Shown: positions 26,593-34,902 of the stretch, piece by piece | How the letters are laid out: every line of letters starts with the position of its first letter | Position numbering within the stretch: position 1 is the first letter of the stretch | Assembly (NCBI GenBank): GCA_964407665.1 | Contig: CAYOWK010000010.1 | Coordinates: forward strand, 1 to 64,000 | Direction of reading: 5' to 3' | DNA: 64,000 bases | DNA from: CAYOWK01 sp964407665 | Lineage (GTDB): Bacteria > Pseudomonadota > Alphaproteobacteria > Caulobacterales > Hyphomonadaceae | The notes under the pieces: generated by a model | Told to the model about the DNA's origin: nothing | Database searches by the model: none | What the model saw: only the letters and a program-made list of their open reading frames with translations | Position numbers and translations under genes: made by a program

Positions 26593-27474
26593 CTATATCC
26601 AGGCGGGCAGCGCGGCGCCGGCGGCGGTGAAGTAGAGCTGCTGGAGGCGGCGGGTCACCGGCCCGGGCTTGCCGTCACCGATCGGCGCGCCGTCGATGCT
26701 GACCACCGGGGTCACCAGCGATCCCGCGCCGGTGATGAACGCCTCTGCGGCGTTGCGCACCTCGTCCGGCGTGAAGGACCGTTCGGTGACCCGGATCTGG
26801 GCGAGGCCGGTCTGGTCCATGATCGCATGGCGCGTCACGCCCGGCAGAATGTCGTGACTGAGGACGCGGGTGAGGATTTCGCCGTCGCGGGTGACGATCC
26901 AGGCGTTGGAGGACGCGCCCTCCGTGACAAGCCCGTCCGGCCCGACCAGCCAGGCTTCGCCGGCGCCCTGCCCCTTCGCCGCTGTCTTGGCCAGGGCCGG
27001 AGCCAGCAGCTGCGTCGTCTTGATGTCGCGACGGCCCCAGCGGATGTCATCGACGAATGCCGCGCCGATGCCGTCACGCGCGGCCGGCGTGTCGATCAGG
27101 TTCTTCGCGTCGGCGAAGGCGAACATGGTCAGCCGGGTCTTGTCTCCGGCGGGCAGGATGAAGTCGCGAGCGCCATAGGCTCCGCGCGTCACCTGCAGGT
27201 AGACGAGACCTTCGACAATCTCGTTCATGGCGACGAGCTGTTCGTGCATCGCAGCCAGTTCGGCGCGGTCCGGGAAGACTTCGAAGGACAGTTCGCGGAG
27301 CGACCGTTCCAGCCGGTCCATGTGGCGGCCCATGTCGAGGAGCTTGCCGCCAACCACGGCGGTCACTTCATAGACGCTGTCGGCGAACAGGAAGCCGCGG
27401 TCGAAGGGCGAGATGCGCGCCTCCTCCGCCGCCACAAACACGCCGTTCACCCACGCTGTGCGCGCCATTGTCAT
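26593..27474 (-). CDS. D-amino acid aminotransferase (class IV)
   Basis: 293 residues (or 291 from the second ATG). Class IV PLP fold: WVNGVFVAAEEARISPFDRGFLFADSV, substrate-side YLQVTRGAYGARDF, the Schiff-base lysine in RRDIKTTQLLAPALAK, and VTEGASSNAWIV for the phosphate-binding cup. D-alanine aminotransferase (interconverting D-alanine and D-glutamate for peptidoglycan) is more likely than branched-chain transaminase. The start codon and ribosome-binding site fall inside one arm of an 11-bp inverted repeat (27469-27520). Confidence 0.85.
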   Translation of the reverse strand: MTMARTAWVNGVFVAAEEARISPFDRGFLFADSVYEVTAVVGGKLLDMGRHMDRLERSLRELSFEVFPDRAELAAMHEQLVAMNEIVEGLVYLQVTRGAYGARDFILPAGDKTRLTMFAFADAKNLIDTPAARDGIGAAFVDDIRWGRRDIKTTQLLAPALAKTAAKGQGAGEAWLVGPDGLVTEGASSNAWIVTRDGEILTRVLSHDILPGVTRHAIMDQTGLAQIRVTERSFTPDEVRNAAEAFITGAGSLVTPVVSIDGAPIGDGKPGPVTRRLQQLYFTAAGAALPAWI

Positions 27475-27520
27475 CTCCCGAGCAGATGGGCGTACCTACA
27501 CCACCGCCGGGGAGATGACA
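27469..27520 (-). promoter_or_regulatory. Inverted repeat sequestering the RBS and start codon of the aminotransferase gene
   Basis: In the minus-strand mRNA, TGTCATCTCCC pairs perfectly over 11 bp with GGGAGATGACA across a 30-nt loop. The second arm contains the GGGAG Shine-Dalgarno and the first ATG. Folding would block initiation, so translational control, an operator, or a protein-binding site is plausible. The pairing is seen directly; the function is inferred. Confidence 0.5.
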
Positions 27521-27611
27521 GCCGGTCTTGCGCGCCGTGTGATAATCCAGCCGGATCGCCGTGGCCGCATGGCGGCCACGGCCAGGCCGGGCAAGACGGC
27601 CTCCTTGCGTC

Positions 27612-28199
27612 CTAGGGCAACGCCTTGACGGTCTCGAGCACCACGCTGGAGGGTGGGCGCTTGCGGTAGCTTTGCTCGTAGAGCTTCGCTTTCACCACGC
27701 CGTCTGCCCCGATCACGAAGATTGCCGGGTGCGGGATGCCGTCCATCCGCTTGTTGCCCCGGACATCCTCGTTGCGAACGCCGTAGGCATCGATGACCTT
27801 CGATCCGGCGTCTGACACCAGCGTATAGGTCAGCTTCTTCTTGTCTGAGAACGTCTTAAGGGTTTCGACAGGGTCGTAGGACAGCGCCACAAGCGGGTAG
27901 CCGGCGGCGGATAGGCTGGCTGAGATCGTTTCGATATCCTCTAGCTGCTGCTTGCAGAAGGGGCACCAGTCGGCCGAGCGGACAAAGACAAGGACGAGCC
28001 CCTTGCGGCCCTTCAGGGTGTCGAATGTCGCTGGAGCGCCCGATTGCGTTGTACCGGAGATGGGCGGGGCGGCCTGACCGACGCGGATGCCGAACTCTGC
28101 TGGGGAGTCGGCGACTGCAGCAGGGACGCCCGCCACCAATCCCATCGGAGCCAGAACGAGAGCGAGACCGGCTGCAACCGAGCGAAGACGTGCCAGCAT
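27612..28199 (-). CDS. Secreted peroxiredoxin-like (AhpC/TSA redoxin) protein
   Basis: 195 residues. A signal peptide (ARLRSVAAGLALVLAPMGLV, cleavage near AVADSP) precedes a redoxin domain: FGIRVGQAAPPI, FVRSADWCPFCKQQLEDIE with a CxxC pair, PLVALSYDPVETLKTF and GIPHPAIFVIGADGVV. It is probably a periplasmic thiol peroxidase or disulfide reductase. CPFC resembles thioredoxin-type rather than one-Cys peroxiredoxin active sites. Confidence 0.88.
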   Translation of the reverse strand: MLARLRSVAAGLALVLAPMGLVAGVPAAVADSPAEFGIRVGQAAPPISGTTQSGAPATFDTLKGRKGLVLVFVRSADWCPFCKQQLEDIETISASLSAAGYPLVALSYDPVETLKTFSDKKKLTYTLVSDAGSKVIDAYGVRNEDVRGNKRMDGIPHPAIFVIGADGVVKAKLYEQSYRKRPPSSVVLETVKALP

Positions 28200-28289
28200 G
28201 ATCGAAAATCCTCCATGACCTAAAGAGGGAGTTCGCAGGATCTGGCCTCCCGGTTACAGGCTGGCGACCGGAACAAGCCGGGCCAGGCC

Positions 28290-28303
28290 GCGTTGGCCAA
28301 CGC
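28290..28303. promoter_or_regulatory. Perfect 14-bp palindrome abutting a start codon
   Basis: GCGTTGGCCAACGC is fully self-complementary and ends one base before the ATG at 28304, where a Shine-Dalgarno would normally be. It could be an operator or simply the end of a dispersed repeat. Confidence 0.35.
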
Positions 28304-28543
28304 ATGAGCATTCCCGGAGATACCCCCCCGCAGGATCTGCCGCCGCCGAAGGGCCTTCAGGCTCCCGGCGACCCGACAGGTGATCCCGGACCTGGCGAGC
28401 TGCCGCCCGGCGGAGTTCCCGGAGCCCCTCCCGGAAATCCGCCCGGCAGAGACCCTCCGATCCCCGAGCGTGGCCCGGATGTGAAGGACCCGCCGCCGCC
28501 GGGGTCTACGCCGGATGGCCGTGATCCACCGGTCAAAATGTAG
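28304..28543 (+). CDS. Small proline/glycine-rich protein
   Basis: 79 residues, more than a third Pro and Gly (GDTPPQDLPPPKGLQ, PGELPPGGVPGAPPGNPPG, RDPPIPERGPD), and predicted disordered. It has no signal peptide or membrane segment. No ribosome-binding site precedes the ATG, which follows a 14-bp palindrome directly. Similar small Pro-rich proteins occur in alphaproteobacteria, but composition bias makes this call tentative. Confidence 0.4.
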   Translation: MSIPGDTPPQDLPPPKGLQAPGDPTGDPGPGELPPGGVPGAPPGNPPGRDPPIPERGPDVKDPPPPGSTPDGRDPPVKM

Positions 28544-28686
28544 CAGGCGGCAAAATCCTGCGTGATTTCCCTTAACGTCAACCGGGCCGGCGTTCGTTTT
28601 CCCCACGCCGGATAACGGCCTGTAAACCGCGATTTGATAGCTTTCACCCCAAGGCCCCCGGCGTCGGGGCAAGGGAGAATGCGTCG

Positions 28687-29325
28687 ATGTCATCCGGTCA
28701 GAACGGTCGTCCAGCCGCGACATTGCGTCAGGCGCCTGGCACCGTCTCCATCGCCGACGCCCTCGCCCGGGCCAAGCGGGACGAGTTCAAGCCCGGCACG
28801 CGCGATGTCACGACGGCGGAACGCATCTACAAGGCGCAGACAGCCGCAGTTGTCGCCTCCAGCATCGCCCCGTCCGGCGCCGCGGACGTCCGCATGCGCT
28901 GGATCGTTGTCGGGATCATCGCCACCGTCTGCATCGCCATCGCCATTGTCGCCGCGATCTTCACGACGCTGTCCCCGGGCAAGGCGACGCCGAGCACGAA
29001 CGGAGGCACACGCGTCACCGACCTGCCCGGCGTGCTCTACTTGCAGACCGAGAGCGGGACGATCATCAATGGCGGCGCCGACGGCTTCGCGGAAGACGGC
29101 GCGAGCTATCAGATCCACTATCACGAGAACGGCCGCTTCACGATGAGCGCGAACGGCTACGCCCAGCCCGGCTACTTCATGATCGACAAGAATGTGATCT
29201 GCCGCTCGAAGGAGCAGTCGACCGTCGGCGAGTCCTGCGTGGCGGTGTTCCTGATGAACGATGGCACCTATCAGGCCCGTGACGAAAAAGGCGGCAAGCT
29301 CCGCTACACGTTCCGGATCAGGTGA
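28687..29325 (+). CDS. Single-pass membrane protein of unknown function
   Basis: 212 residues. A cytoplasmic N-terminal 70 residues (TVSIADALARAKRDEFKPGT) is followed by one transmembrane helix (WIVVGIIATVCIAIAIVAAI). The extracytoplasmic domain contains GVLYLQTESGTIINGGADGF, YQIHYHENGRFTMSANGY and a Cys pair (VICRSKEQ, GESCVAVF). Topology is inferred from positive charges preceding the helix. Its stop lies inside a 20-bp tandem repeat. Confidence 0.65.
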   Translation: MSSGQNGRPAATLRQAPGTVSIADALARAKRDEFKPGTRDVTTAERIYKAQTAAVVASSIAPSGAADVRMRWIVVGIIATVCIAIAIVAAIFTTLSPGKATPSTNGGTRVTDLPGVLYLQTESGTIINGGADGFAEDGASYQIHYHENGRFTMSANGYAQPGYFMIDKNVICRSKEQSTVGESCVAVFLMNDGTYQARDEKGGKLRYTFRIR

Positions 29326-29352
29326 CGACTGGCCGGATCAGGTGACGACTGG
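29313..29352 (+). repeat. 20-bp perfect tandem duplication over a stop codon
   Basis: CCGGATCAGGTGACGACTGG occurs twice back to back. The first copy includes the last codons and TGA stop of the 28687 gene. A recent slippage or duplication is likely; the protein is unaffected because the first stop is retained. Confidence 0.9.
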
Positions 29353-29492
29353 ACGGGGTCGGCTGCCGGCTGCCGGTAACCTTCAAACGCCCCAACATTC
29401 AGATGGAATTGGAACGTCCGATTCCCTCCGCCCGTTCTTCTCTCACGCGAGGGGCCCCCTCCCTCTGCGCAACAAGAGAAGGACATGGCGTG

Positions 29493-29699
29493 ATGGCCAA
29501 TACCCCCAACACCCCCAAAAACCCCAACGACAACATGAGCGACAGGAACCGTCAGGCTCCCCAGCAGGGCGGCAAGGACGCGGAGCGCGGCCAGCAGCAG
29601 GCCGACCATCAGCGTCAGGGCCAGCAAGGCGGCCAGCGCGATCAGGGCCAGACCGATCAGGCCCGCAAATCCGACCCGTCGGACAAGCAGAACCGCTAG
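29493..29699 (+). CDS. Small hydrophilic Gln/Asp-rich protein
   Basis: 68 residues beginning MANTPNTPKNPNDNMSDRNR, almost entirely polar (QQQADHQRQGQQGGQRDQGQ), and presumably disordered. GAAGGAC upstream of ATG 29493 is a plausible ribosome-binding site; the longer frame to 29403 is not similar in composition. A strong hairpin follows 9 bp after the stop, supporting a real transcription unit. Such low-complexity proteins are often stress-related, but no function can be claimed. Confidence 0.5.
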   Translation: MANTPNTPKNPNDNMSDRNRQAPQQGGKDAERGQQQADHQRQGQQGGQRDQGQTDQARKSDPSDKQNR

Positions 29700-29707
29700 C
29701 TTCGACA

Positions 29708-29741
29708 GGCGCGCGTCCCGGATGATGTCGGGGCGCGCGCC
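29708..29741 (+). terminator. Hairpin terminator after the small hydrophilic protein gene
   Basis: GGCGCGCG (29708-29715) pairs with CGCGCGCC (29734-29741); the inner CCC/GGG extends the stem past one mismatch. CCCTTCTTC follows rather than a pure T tract. Confidence 0.55.
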
Positions 29742-29804
29742 GCTGGCCCTTCTTCATTCACTGGTATAAGTCGCGCTGCGTAAGGGTCACGGAGCGCCGC
29801 AATA

Positions 29805-30713
29805 ATGTATCAGGTTCATGCCGAATTGACGCGACAGGACGCCGAGCGCCTGTCCGAGATTCTGGCCAACCTCGAGCCGTCTCCCTGTCAGGCCGTATCG
29901 ACCGAGGAAGTCTCCCGCATAGCCTGGGCGCTCGACGCCTTCTGCCTCGATGAGAGCGAAGCCGAGGGCGCCGCCGCCATCATCGAGAACGAGGCGCCCG
30001 GCGTGCGCGCCTCCGTCATCAAGCTGGACGATCGCGACTGGGTCGCCGAGAGCCTGTCCGGTCTTCCGCCCGTGCATGCCGGCCCGTTCGTCGTGACGGG
30101 CGCACACAATCTCTCCGGCGTACGAGGCGGCCGGATTCCGATCTGGATCGAGGCGGGGCCAGCCTTCGGCACCGGCCATCACGGCACCACAAAGGGCTGC
30201 CTGCTGGCGCTGGCGGAGCTGTTGCCGCGTCATCGCCCGAAACGGGTGCTGGATGTGGGCTGCGGTTCGGGCGTGCTCGCCATTGCGGCCCTGAAGGCCG
30301 GCGCGCGGGTTGCCGTTGCATCGGATCTGGACGCGGATTCTGTCCGCATCGCGCGCGAAAACGCCTACAACAACAAGGTTCAGCCGAGGATGAACATCCT
30401 TCACGCCGTCGGCGTGAATGACCGGGCCATCCGCGAGTTTGCGCCTTATGACCTCGTATTCGCCAACATTCTGGCGCGGCCGCTGGTGGGCCTCGCTCCC
30501 GGCGTCTCGAAGCTGCTCAGCCCTGGCGGGCGGATCATCCTGTCGGGCCTGCTGACTCACCAGGAAGCACAGGTGCGGGCGGCGTACGCCGGTCAGGGGC
30601 TGACGCTGGAACGGCGCGGACGGCTGAATGGCTGGTCGACCCTCACCTATATCCGTCCGCTGACGGAGGACGCCGAGCAGGCCGAAGAGGCGGCGGCCGA
30701 GATCGACGCCTGA
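29805..30713 (+). CDS. prmA: Ribosomal protein L11 methyltransferase
   Basis: 302 residues. PrmA trimethylates ribosomal protein L11 using SAM. The N-terminal substrate-recognition domain (residues 1-100) leads to AFGTGHHGTTKGCLLAL, the SAM loop RVLDVGCGSGVLAIAALKAG, the acidic SDLDADSV and the substrate-contact DLVFANILARPLVGLAP. Length and block order are normal. It is monocistronic in appearance, with 104 bp before the aminopeptidase. Confidence 0.93.
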   Translation: MYQVHAELTRQDAERLSEILANLEPSPCQAVSTEEVSRIAWALDAFCLDESEAEGAAAIIENEAPGVRASVIKLDDRDWVAESLSGLPPVHAGPFVVTGAHNLSGVRGGRIPIWIEAGPAFGTGHHGTTKGCLLALAELLPRHRPKRVLDVGCGSGVLAIAALKAGARVAVASDLDADSVRIARENAYNNKVQPRMNILHAVGVNDRAIREFAPYDLVFANILARPLVGLAPGVSKLLSPGGRIILSGLLTHQEAQVRAAYAGQGLTLERRGRLNGWSTLTYIRPLTEDAEQAEEAAAEIDA

Positions 30714-30818
30714 TCGGTTCGAGGCGGAGACCGGGCCTGCGCGTGCGCCCCTTGCCCTTGGGCCCGCACAGGTGTTCCTTCCGGTAGCGGATTTCAGGGC
30801 AGGCTTGCCGGAGCGACC

Positions 30819-32633
30819 ATGCGACAGACCTATGATGTGATTGGCGGCCCCGCAGCCGGGCGCACCAACCTGCCCCTGCTGCGCCAGGAAATGGAGCGGC
30901 TGGGGCTGGACGGGATCTACATTCCGCACGACGACGAATACCAGAACGAGTACCTGCCCGACGCCAACGAGCGCCTCGCCTGGGCGACCGGCTTCACGGG
31001 GTCCGCCGGCGCCGCGTTCGTGTTCAAGTCATCCGCCGTCGTGTTCATCGACGGGCGCTATACGCTGCAGGCCAGGCAGCAGCTCGACGCCAAGCTGTTT
31101 CAGAGCGCGGACCTGCATGATCTGGGCGCGCATGGCTGGCTGGCGAAACAGACGATGACCGGCGCGAAGATCGGCTATGATCCGCGCGTGGTCAGCCCCG
31201 ATGCGCTGGAGAAGCTCGCCGAAGCGGCGGCGAAGGCTGGCGCCGAGATGGTCGTCACCGAGATCAGCCCCATCGACACCGCCTGGCGCGATCGTCCGGC
31301 AGAGCCCTCGCGGCCTGTTGTGCCGCACGGCGTGGCGTATGCCGGCGAGGATAGCTCATCGAAACGCGCGCGCATTGGCGCAAAGCTGGCCGAGCAGAAG
31401 ATCGATGCGACGGTTCTGACCTCGCCTGCCTCCATCGCGTGGCTGTTCAACATTCGCGGCGGCGATGTCGCCTGCTCCCCCCTGCCGCTGGGCCGGGCGA
31501 TCCTGCATGCGAACGGTCAGGCCGAGCTGTTCCTGAGGCCCGACAAGGTCGGATCGGAACTCGGCGCGCATCTGGGCAATGAAGTCTCGCTGCGGCCGAT
31601 CAGTGAACTCGAGCACCGACTCGCCAAGCTCTCCGGCAAGGCGGTCAGCCTCGACCCGTCGCTGGCGTCGGCCTGGTTCTTCCGGACGCTGACGAAGGCC
31701 GGGGCCGACATCCGCCGCGGCGCCGATCCTGTGGCGCTGCCGCGCGCCGCCAAGAACGCTGTCGAGATCGAGGGATCGCGCGCGGCGCACCGTCGCGACG
31801 GGGCTGCACTGGTGCGCTTCCTGCGCTGGTATGACGAGAACGGCCAGACCGGCGAGATCACCGAGATCGACTGCGCCAAGAAGGTCGAGGAGTTCCGCGA
31901 GCTGACCGGAGAGTTGCGCGACCTGTCGTTCAACTCGATCTCGAGCGCGGGACCGAACGGCGCCATCAACCACTACCGCCCGGACACATCCACGAACCGC
32001 AAGCTGGAGCGCGGCACGCTGTTCCTGCTCGATTCAGGCGGCCAGTATCTCGACGGCACCACGGACGTGACGCGCACCATGGCGATCGGCGAGCCGACGG
32101 CCGAGATGCAGGACCGCTTCACCCGCGTTCTCAAGGGCCACATCGCGCTGGCCCGCGTGCGCTTCCCGAAAGGCACCACCGGCTCGGCGCTCGACGTGCT
32201 GGCGCGGATGGCGCTGTGGGAGGTCGGGCTGGACTATGAGCATGGCACCGGGCACGGCGTCGGCAGCTATCTGGGCGTCCACGAGGGCCCGCACCGCATC
32301 TCGAAGGCGCCGAACACGGTGGCGCTGGAGCCGGGTATGATCGTCTCCAACGAGCCGGGCTACTACAAGGCCGGCGAGTGGGGCATCCGGATCGAGAACC
32401 TGCAGTTCGTCACCGAAGCCAAGCCCATCGCAGGCGGCGACAAGCCGATGCTGGGCTTCGAGGCGCTGACGTTGGCTCCGCTGGACAAGCGGCTGATCCA
32501 GCCGGGCCTTCTCAGCGAGCAGGAATGGCTGTGGGTCGACCGCTACCACGCCCGCGTGCTGGCCGAGATCGGCCCGCTGCTGACAGACGCCGATGACAGG
32601 GCGTGGCTGGAAGAGGCGTGCAAGCCGCTGTAG
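30819..32633 (+). CDS. Xaa-Pro aminopeptidase (M24B)
   Basis: 604 residues, the long aminopeptidase P form with two creatinase-like N-terminal domains and a C-terminal pita-bread catalytic domain. Dinuclear metal ligands are visible: the two Asp in DSGGQYLDGTTDVTRT, His in HGTGHGVGSYLGVHEGP, and Glu in NEPGYY and GIRIENL. It removes the N-terminal residue before proline. No signal peptide, so cytoplasmic. Confidence 0.95.
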   Translation: MRQTYDVIGGPAAGRTNLPLLRQEMERLGLDGIYIPHDDEYQNEYLPDANERLAWATGFTGSAGAAFVFKSSAVVFIDGRYTLQARQQLDAKLFQSADLHDLGAHGWLAKQTMTGAKIGYDPRVVSPDALEKLAEAAAKAGAEMVVTEISPIDTAWRDRPAEPSRPVVPHGVAYAGEDSSSKRARIGAKLAEQKIDATVLTSPASIAWLFNIRGGDVACSPLPLGRAILHANGQAELFLRPDKVGSELGAHLGNEVSLRPISELEHRLAKLSGKAVSLDPSLASAWFFRTLTKAGADIRRGADPVALPRAAKNAVEIEGSRAAHRRDGAALVRFLRWYDENGQTGEITEIDCAKKVEEFRELTGELRDLSFNSISSAGPNGAINHYRPDTSTNRKLERGTLFLLDSGGQYLDGTTDVTRTMAIGEPTAEMQDRFTRVLKGHIALARVRFPKGTTGSALDVLARMALWEVGLDYEHGTGHGVGSYLGVHEGPHRISKAPNTVALEPGMIVSNEPGYYKAGEWGIRIENLQFVTEAKPIAGGDKPMLGFEALTLAPLDKRLIQPGLLSEQEWLWVDRYHARVLAEIGPLLTDADDRAWLEEACKPL

Positions 32634-32644
32634 GCGCCTGCCAG

Positions 32645-33481
32645 ATGCACGCTCTGTCGTCCGGACGTTTCCACATCGTTGGCTCGGACGCCGGCGCCGG
32701 GGCGCTCAAGAGTGCGGTGTCCAAATTGCAGTGTGGTCCCCTTCCCGGACGGCTGGCCTACGCGCCGGTTCCGCCGGCATTCATTGGACCGGTCGACCTT
32801 CTGGCCAGACCTGCTGAAAGGCGGGCATGGTTTGACGCCAATGCCTCCGGGATAGAGGCATGGTGGGGCCTTGCTCCCGAAGCAGGAGACGTAGCCGACC
32901 TCGAAGCCGCAGCATGGTGGGACGAACTGCGCGCGGGGCCTGGCCCGGCAACCGTCTGGTACTCCAGCTGGGATGCAGGGGTCATGTCGCTGGTGAGCGC
33001 AGTGATCCGGGAGGCACAATTCGACGACGACACGCTGTTGGTGGATGTTGCGGCGATCGGCAAGAGTTCGGTCGGGGAATGCTCCGCCGACGATATCCTC
33101 GATGCGGCCAGCCGCCACGCCGGGACGCTGGGCCAGAGCGAAATCGGGGCATTCGGGAGACTGTACGAGCGATTGAGCCAGGCTTCGCTGGACCTGCGCA
33201 GGTTCGACGGGACCGGCGCCATCATGGAAGCCACGATGGACAGCCACGACGGGGATATCCGCGCCGGCCTTTGCGCCGATTGGCGCCCCTACAGCCTGGT
33301 GATGGATGACATCCTCGCCCGGCGGATGTCTCGCGGCTTGCTCGATTTGACCTACGGCTTTGTCCTCTCGCGCGTGTTTCGAATGATCGGATCGGGAGAG
33401 ATCGAGCGCCGAGGCGCCAGCCTGAAACAGCTGTTTGAGGAGGACCCGACCATGGGCGATGTGAGGCTCGCAAACGCATAA
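32645..33481 (+). CDS. DUF1835/DUF3658-like protein
   Basis: 278 residues from ATG 32645 (MHALSSGRFHIVGSDAGAGA). The N-terminal half resembles the DUF1835 pattern of HIVxGDSAAG...L followed by a weakly conserved middle. The C-terminal DILARRMSRGLLDLTYGFVL then SRVFRMIGSGEIERRG matches the helical DUF3658 pattern. The function of these families is unknown. An alternative start at 32603 would overlap the aminopeptidase by 31 bp. The TAA stop overlaps the beginning of the downstream pseudogene. Confidence 0.5.
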   Translation: MHALSSGRFHIVGSDAGAGALKSAVSKLQCGPLPGRLAYAPVPPAFIGPVDLLARPAERRAWFDANASGIEAWWGLAPEAGDVADLEAAAWWDELRAGPGPATVWYSSWDAGVMSLVSAVIREAQFDDDTLLVDVAAIGKSSVGECSADDILDAASRHAGTLGQSEIGAFGRLYERLSQASLDLRRFDGTGAIMEATMDSHDGDIRAGLCADWRPYSLVMDDILARRMSRGLLDLTYGFVLSRVFRMIGSGEIERRGASLKQLFEEDPTMGDVRLANA

Positions 33482-33797
33482 AGTCGACAGGCATCGGGCT
33501 GATCGCGTTGGCGCTTTCCGCCTGCGCCCACGCGCCCTCGAGCGACACCCGGTTCGCATCCTGCCCGGCCTGCAAGCCGGCTTACGACGTCAGCGCCCGG
33601 TTCATGGTGACGTTCAACTCGAAGCAAGCCAACGCGTGAGCGCAGCCTTTCCATCTGCTCCGCGAAAACCCGCTGCAAGACTCTCCCTTCGCGCGAATCG
33701 CTCCCCGCGATTTTGATCGGTTGGCCGGTAAACGCGCCAAACACCGGTCCGACGGACAGATCGCTCTGGCCGCACGTCGCAGGTTTGCGATAAGCTG
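33481..33797 (+). pseudogene. Degenerate paralogue of the NTF2-like gene at 34903
   Basis: Translation from 33481 gives TGIGLIALALSACAHAPSSD, then FASCPACKPAYDVSARFMVT and FNSKQANA, closely matching FATCPAYKPAYDVTDRFMET and FNSKDADAW of the intact gene. The next codon is TGA (33637-33639) where the intact gene has TGG for Trp. Beyond it FHLL and scattered matches continue before similarity decays. There is no start codon or ribosome-binding site ahead of the signal-peptide-like segment, so both ends are damaged. Confidence 0.8.
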
Positions 33798-33838
33798 AAA
33801 GCGAGGTCGCACGGGGAGACCTCTCAGAAGGGGATCAC

Positions 33839-34846
33839 GTGGAGTACCGTTCGTTCGCGGACATGAATTATCGGCTGATGCGCAGCCGCACGCGCCTGCC
33901 GGCCCATATCGATCTTGTGGTCGGCATTCCGCGCACCGGGCTCGTTCCGGCGGGATATCTTGCGGCGGCGCTCAATGTTCCGATGACGGATATAACCGGA
34001 CTGATCGAGGGACGTCTCTTCCAGGTCGGGCAAACCAAGAAGCGCCCCAACATCGAACGCGCGCTCGGACCGGACCGCACAGTCCTGATCATCGACGACA
34101 GTGTAGGCTCCGGTCGCTCCTTCCAGCGCGCCCGGGCCCAGGTTGCCGAGGCGGGCGTGAAGGGCCGGCTCGTCTGGTGCAGCGTTTATGGCGAGATCCT
34201 CGACCATCCCGACGTCGACATCGTGCTCGAGCAGACCGGAGAACCCTGTCTGTTCGAATGGTATCTGATGCACGATCCTGTTCTTGCGGACTGCTGTGTC
34301 GATATCGACGGGGTGCTCTGCGGCAACACGGGTGAGGGTGAAGACGACGACGGGCCGCGCTACGCCAACTTTCTTGCTTCCGTCGGTCCGCTCTACTCTC
34401 CCTCGCAGGAAATCGGCTGGCTCGTCACAGGACGCAAGAAGAAGTACCGCGCCGAGACCGAGGCGTGGCTGGCCCGTCATGGGGTGCGCTACCGCAACCT
34501 CGTCATGTTCGATAACGACGGCGTGAACGCGGGCCACGCCGCTCACAAGGCCGCATTTTACGCGCAGGTCCCTGCCGTGCTGTTCATCGAGAGCGAACAG
34601 GATCAGGCCGAAGAGATCGCGCGTCTCTCGGCCAAGCCTGTCCTCAGCATCGAGACGCAGAACATGATCGCGCCCCCTGCCGGCCTTGCCGCCGTCGCGC
34701 AGTCGCTGCGCACTCTGCCGACCTATGTTCGCAATCGCCGTGGCGGTTTGTGGGCGGGACACGCCGGCAGGCTCAAGCTTCGTCTCCGCCGCATGATGGG
34801 CGACAGTGCGTACAGCTTTCTGAAGCGGGTCGGTCGCCGAACCTGA
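33839..34846 (+). CDS. Phosphoribosyltransferase-HAD domain fusion protein
   Basis: 335 residues. Residues 1-145 are a type I phosphoribosyltransferase domain with the PRPP loop VLIIDDSVGSGRS at 82-94 and IPRTGLVPAGYLAAAL near 30-45. Residues 150-250 resemble a HAD-type phosphatase with DIDGVLCG (155-162), WLVTGRKKKYRAE and MFDNDGVNAGHAAHKAAFY. A C-terminal tail of about 80 residues is basic. PRTase-HAD proteins of this type occur in surface-polysaccharide regions, but no such genes are here. GTG start with AGAAGGGG upstream. It lies between a pseudogene and its intact paralogue. Confidence 0.8.
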   Translation: MEYRSFADMNYRLMRSRTRLPAHIDLVVGIPRTGLVPAGYLAAALNVPMTDITGLIEGRLFQVGQTKKRPNIERALGPDRTVLIIDDSVGSGRSFQRARAQVAEAGVKGRLVWCSVYGEILDHPDVDIVLEQTGEPCLFEWYLMHDPVLADCCVDIDGVLCGNTGEGEDDDGPRYANFLASVGPLYSPSQEIGWLVTGRKKKYRAETEAWLARHGVRYRNLVMFDNDGVNAGHAAHKAAFYAQVPAVLFIESEQDQAEEIARLSAKPVLSIETQNMIAPPAGLAAVAQSLRTLPTYVRNRRGGLWAGHAGRLKLRLRRMMGDSAYSFLKRVGRRT

Positions 34847-34902
34847 TCTGACCCCGCTTGTCCGGTTGCGCAGACGTCCGCAGGACGCCGGGAGGAACGT
34901 CA

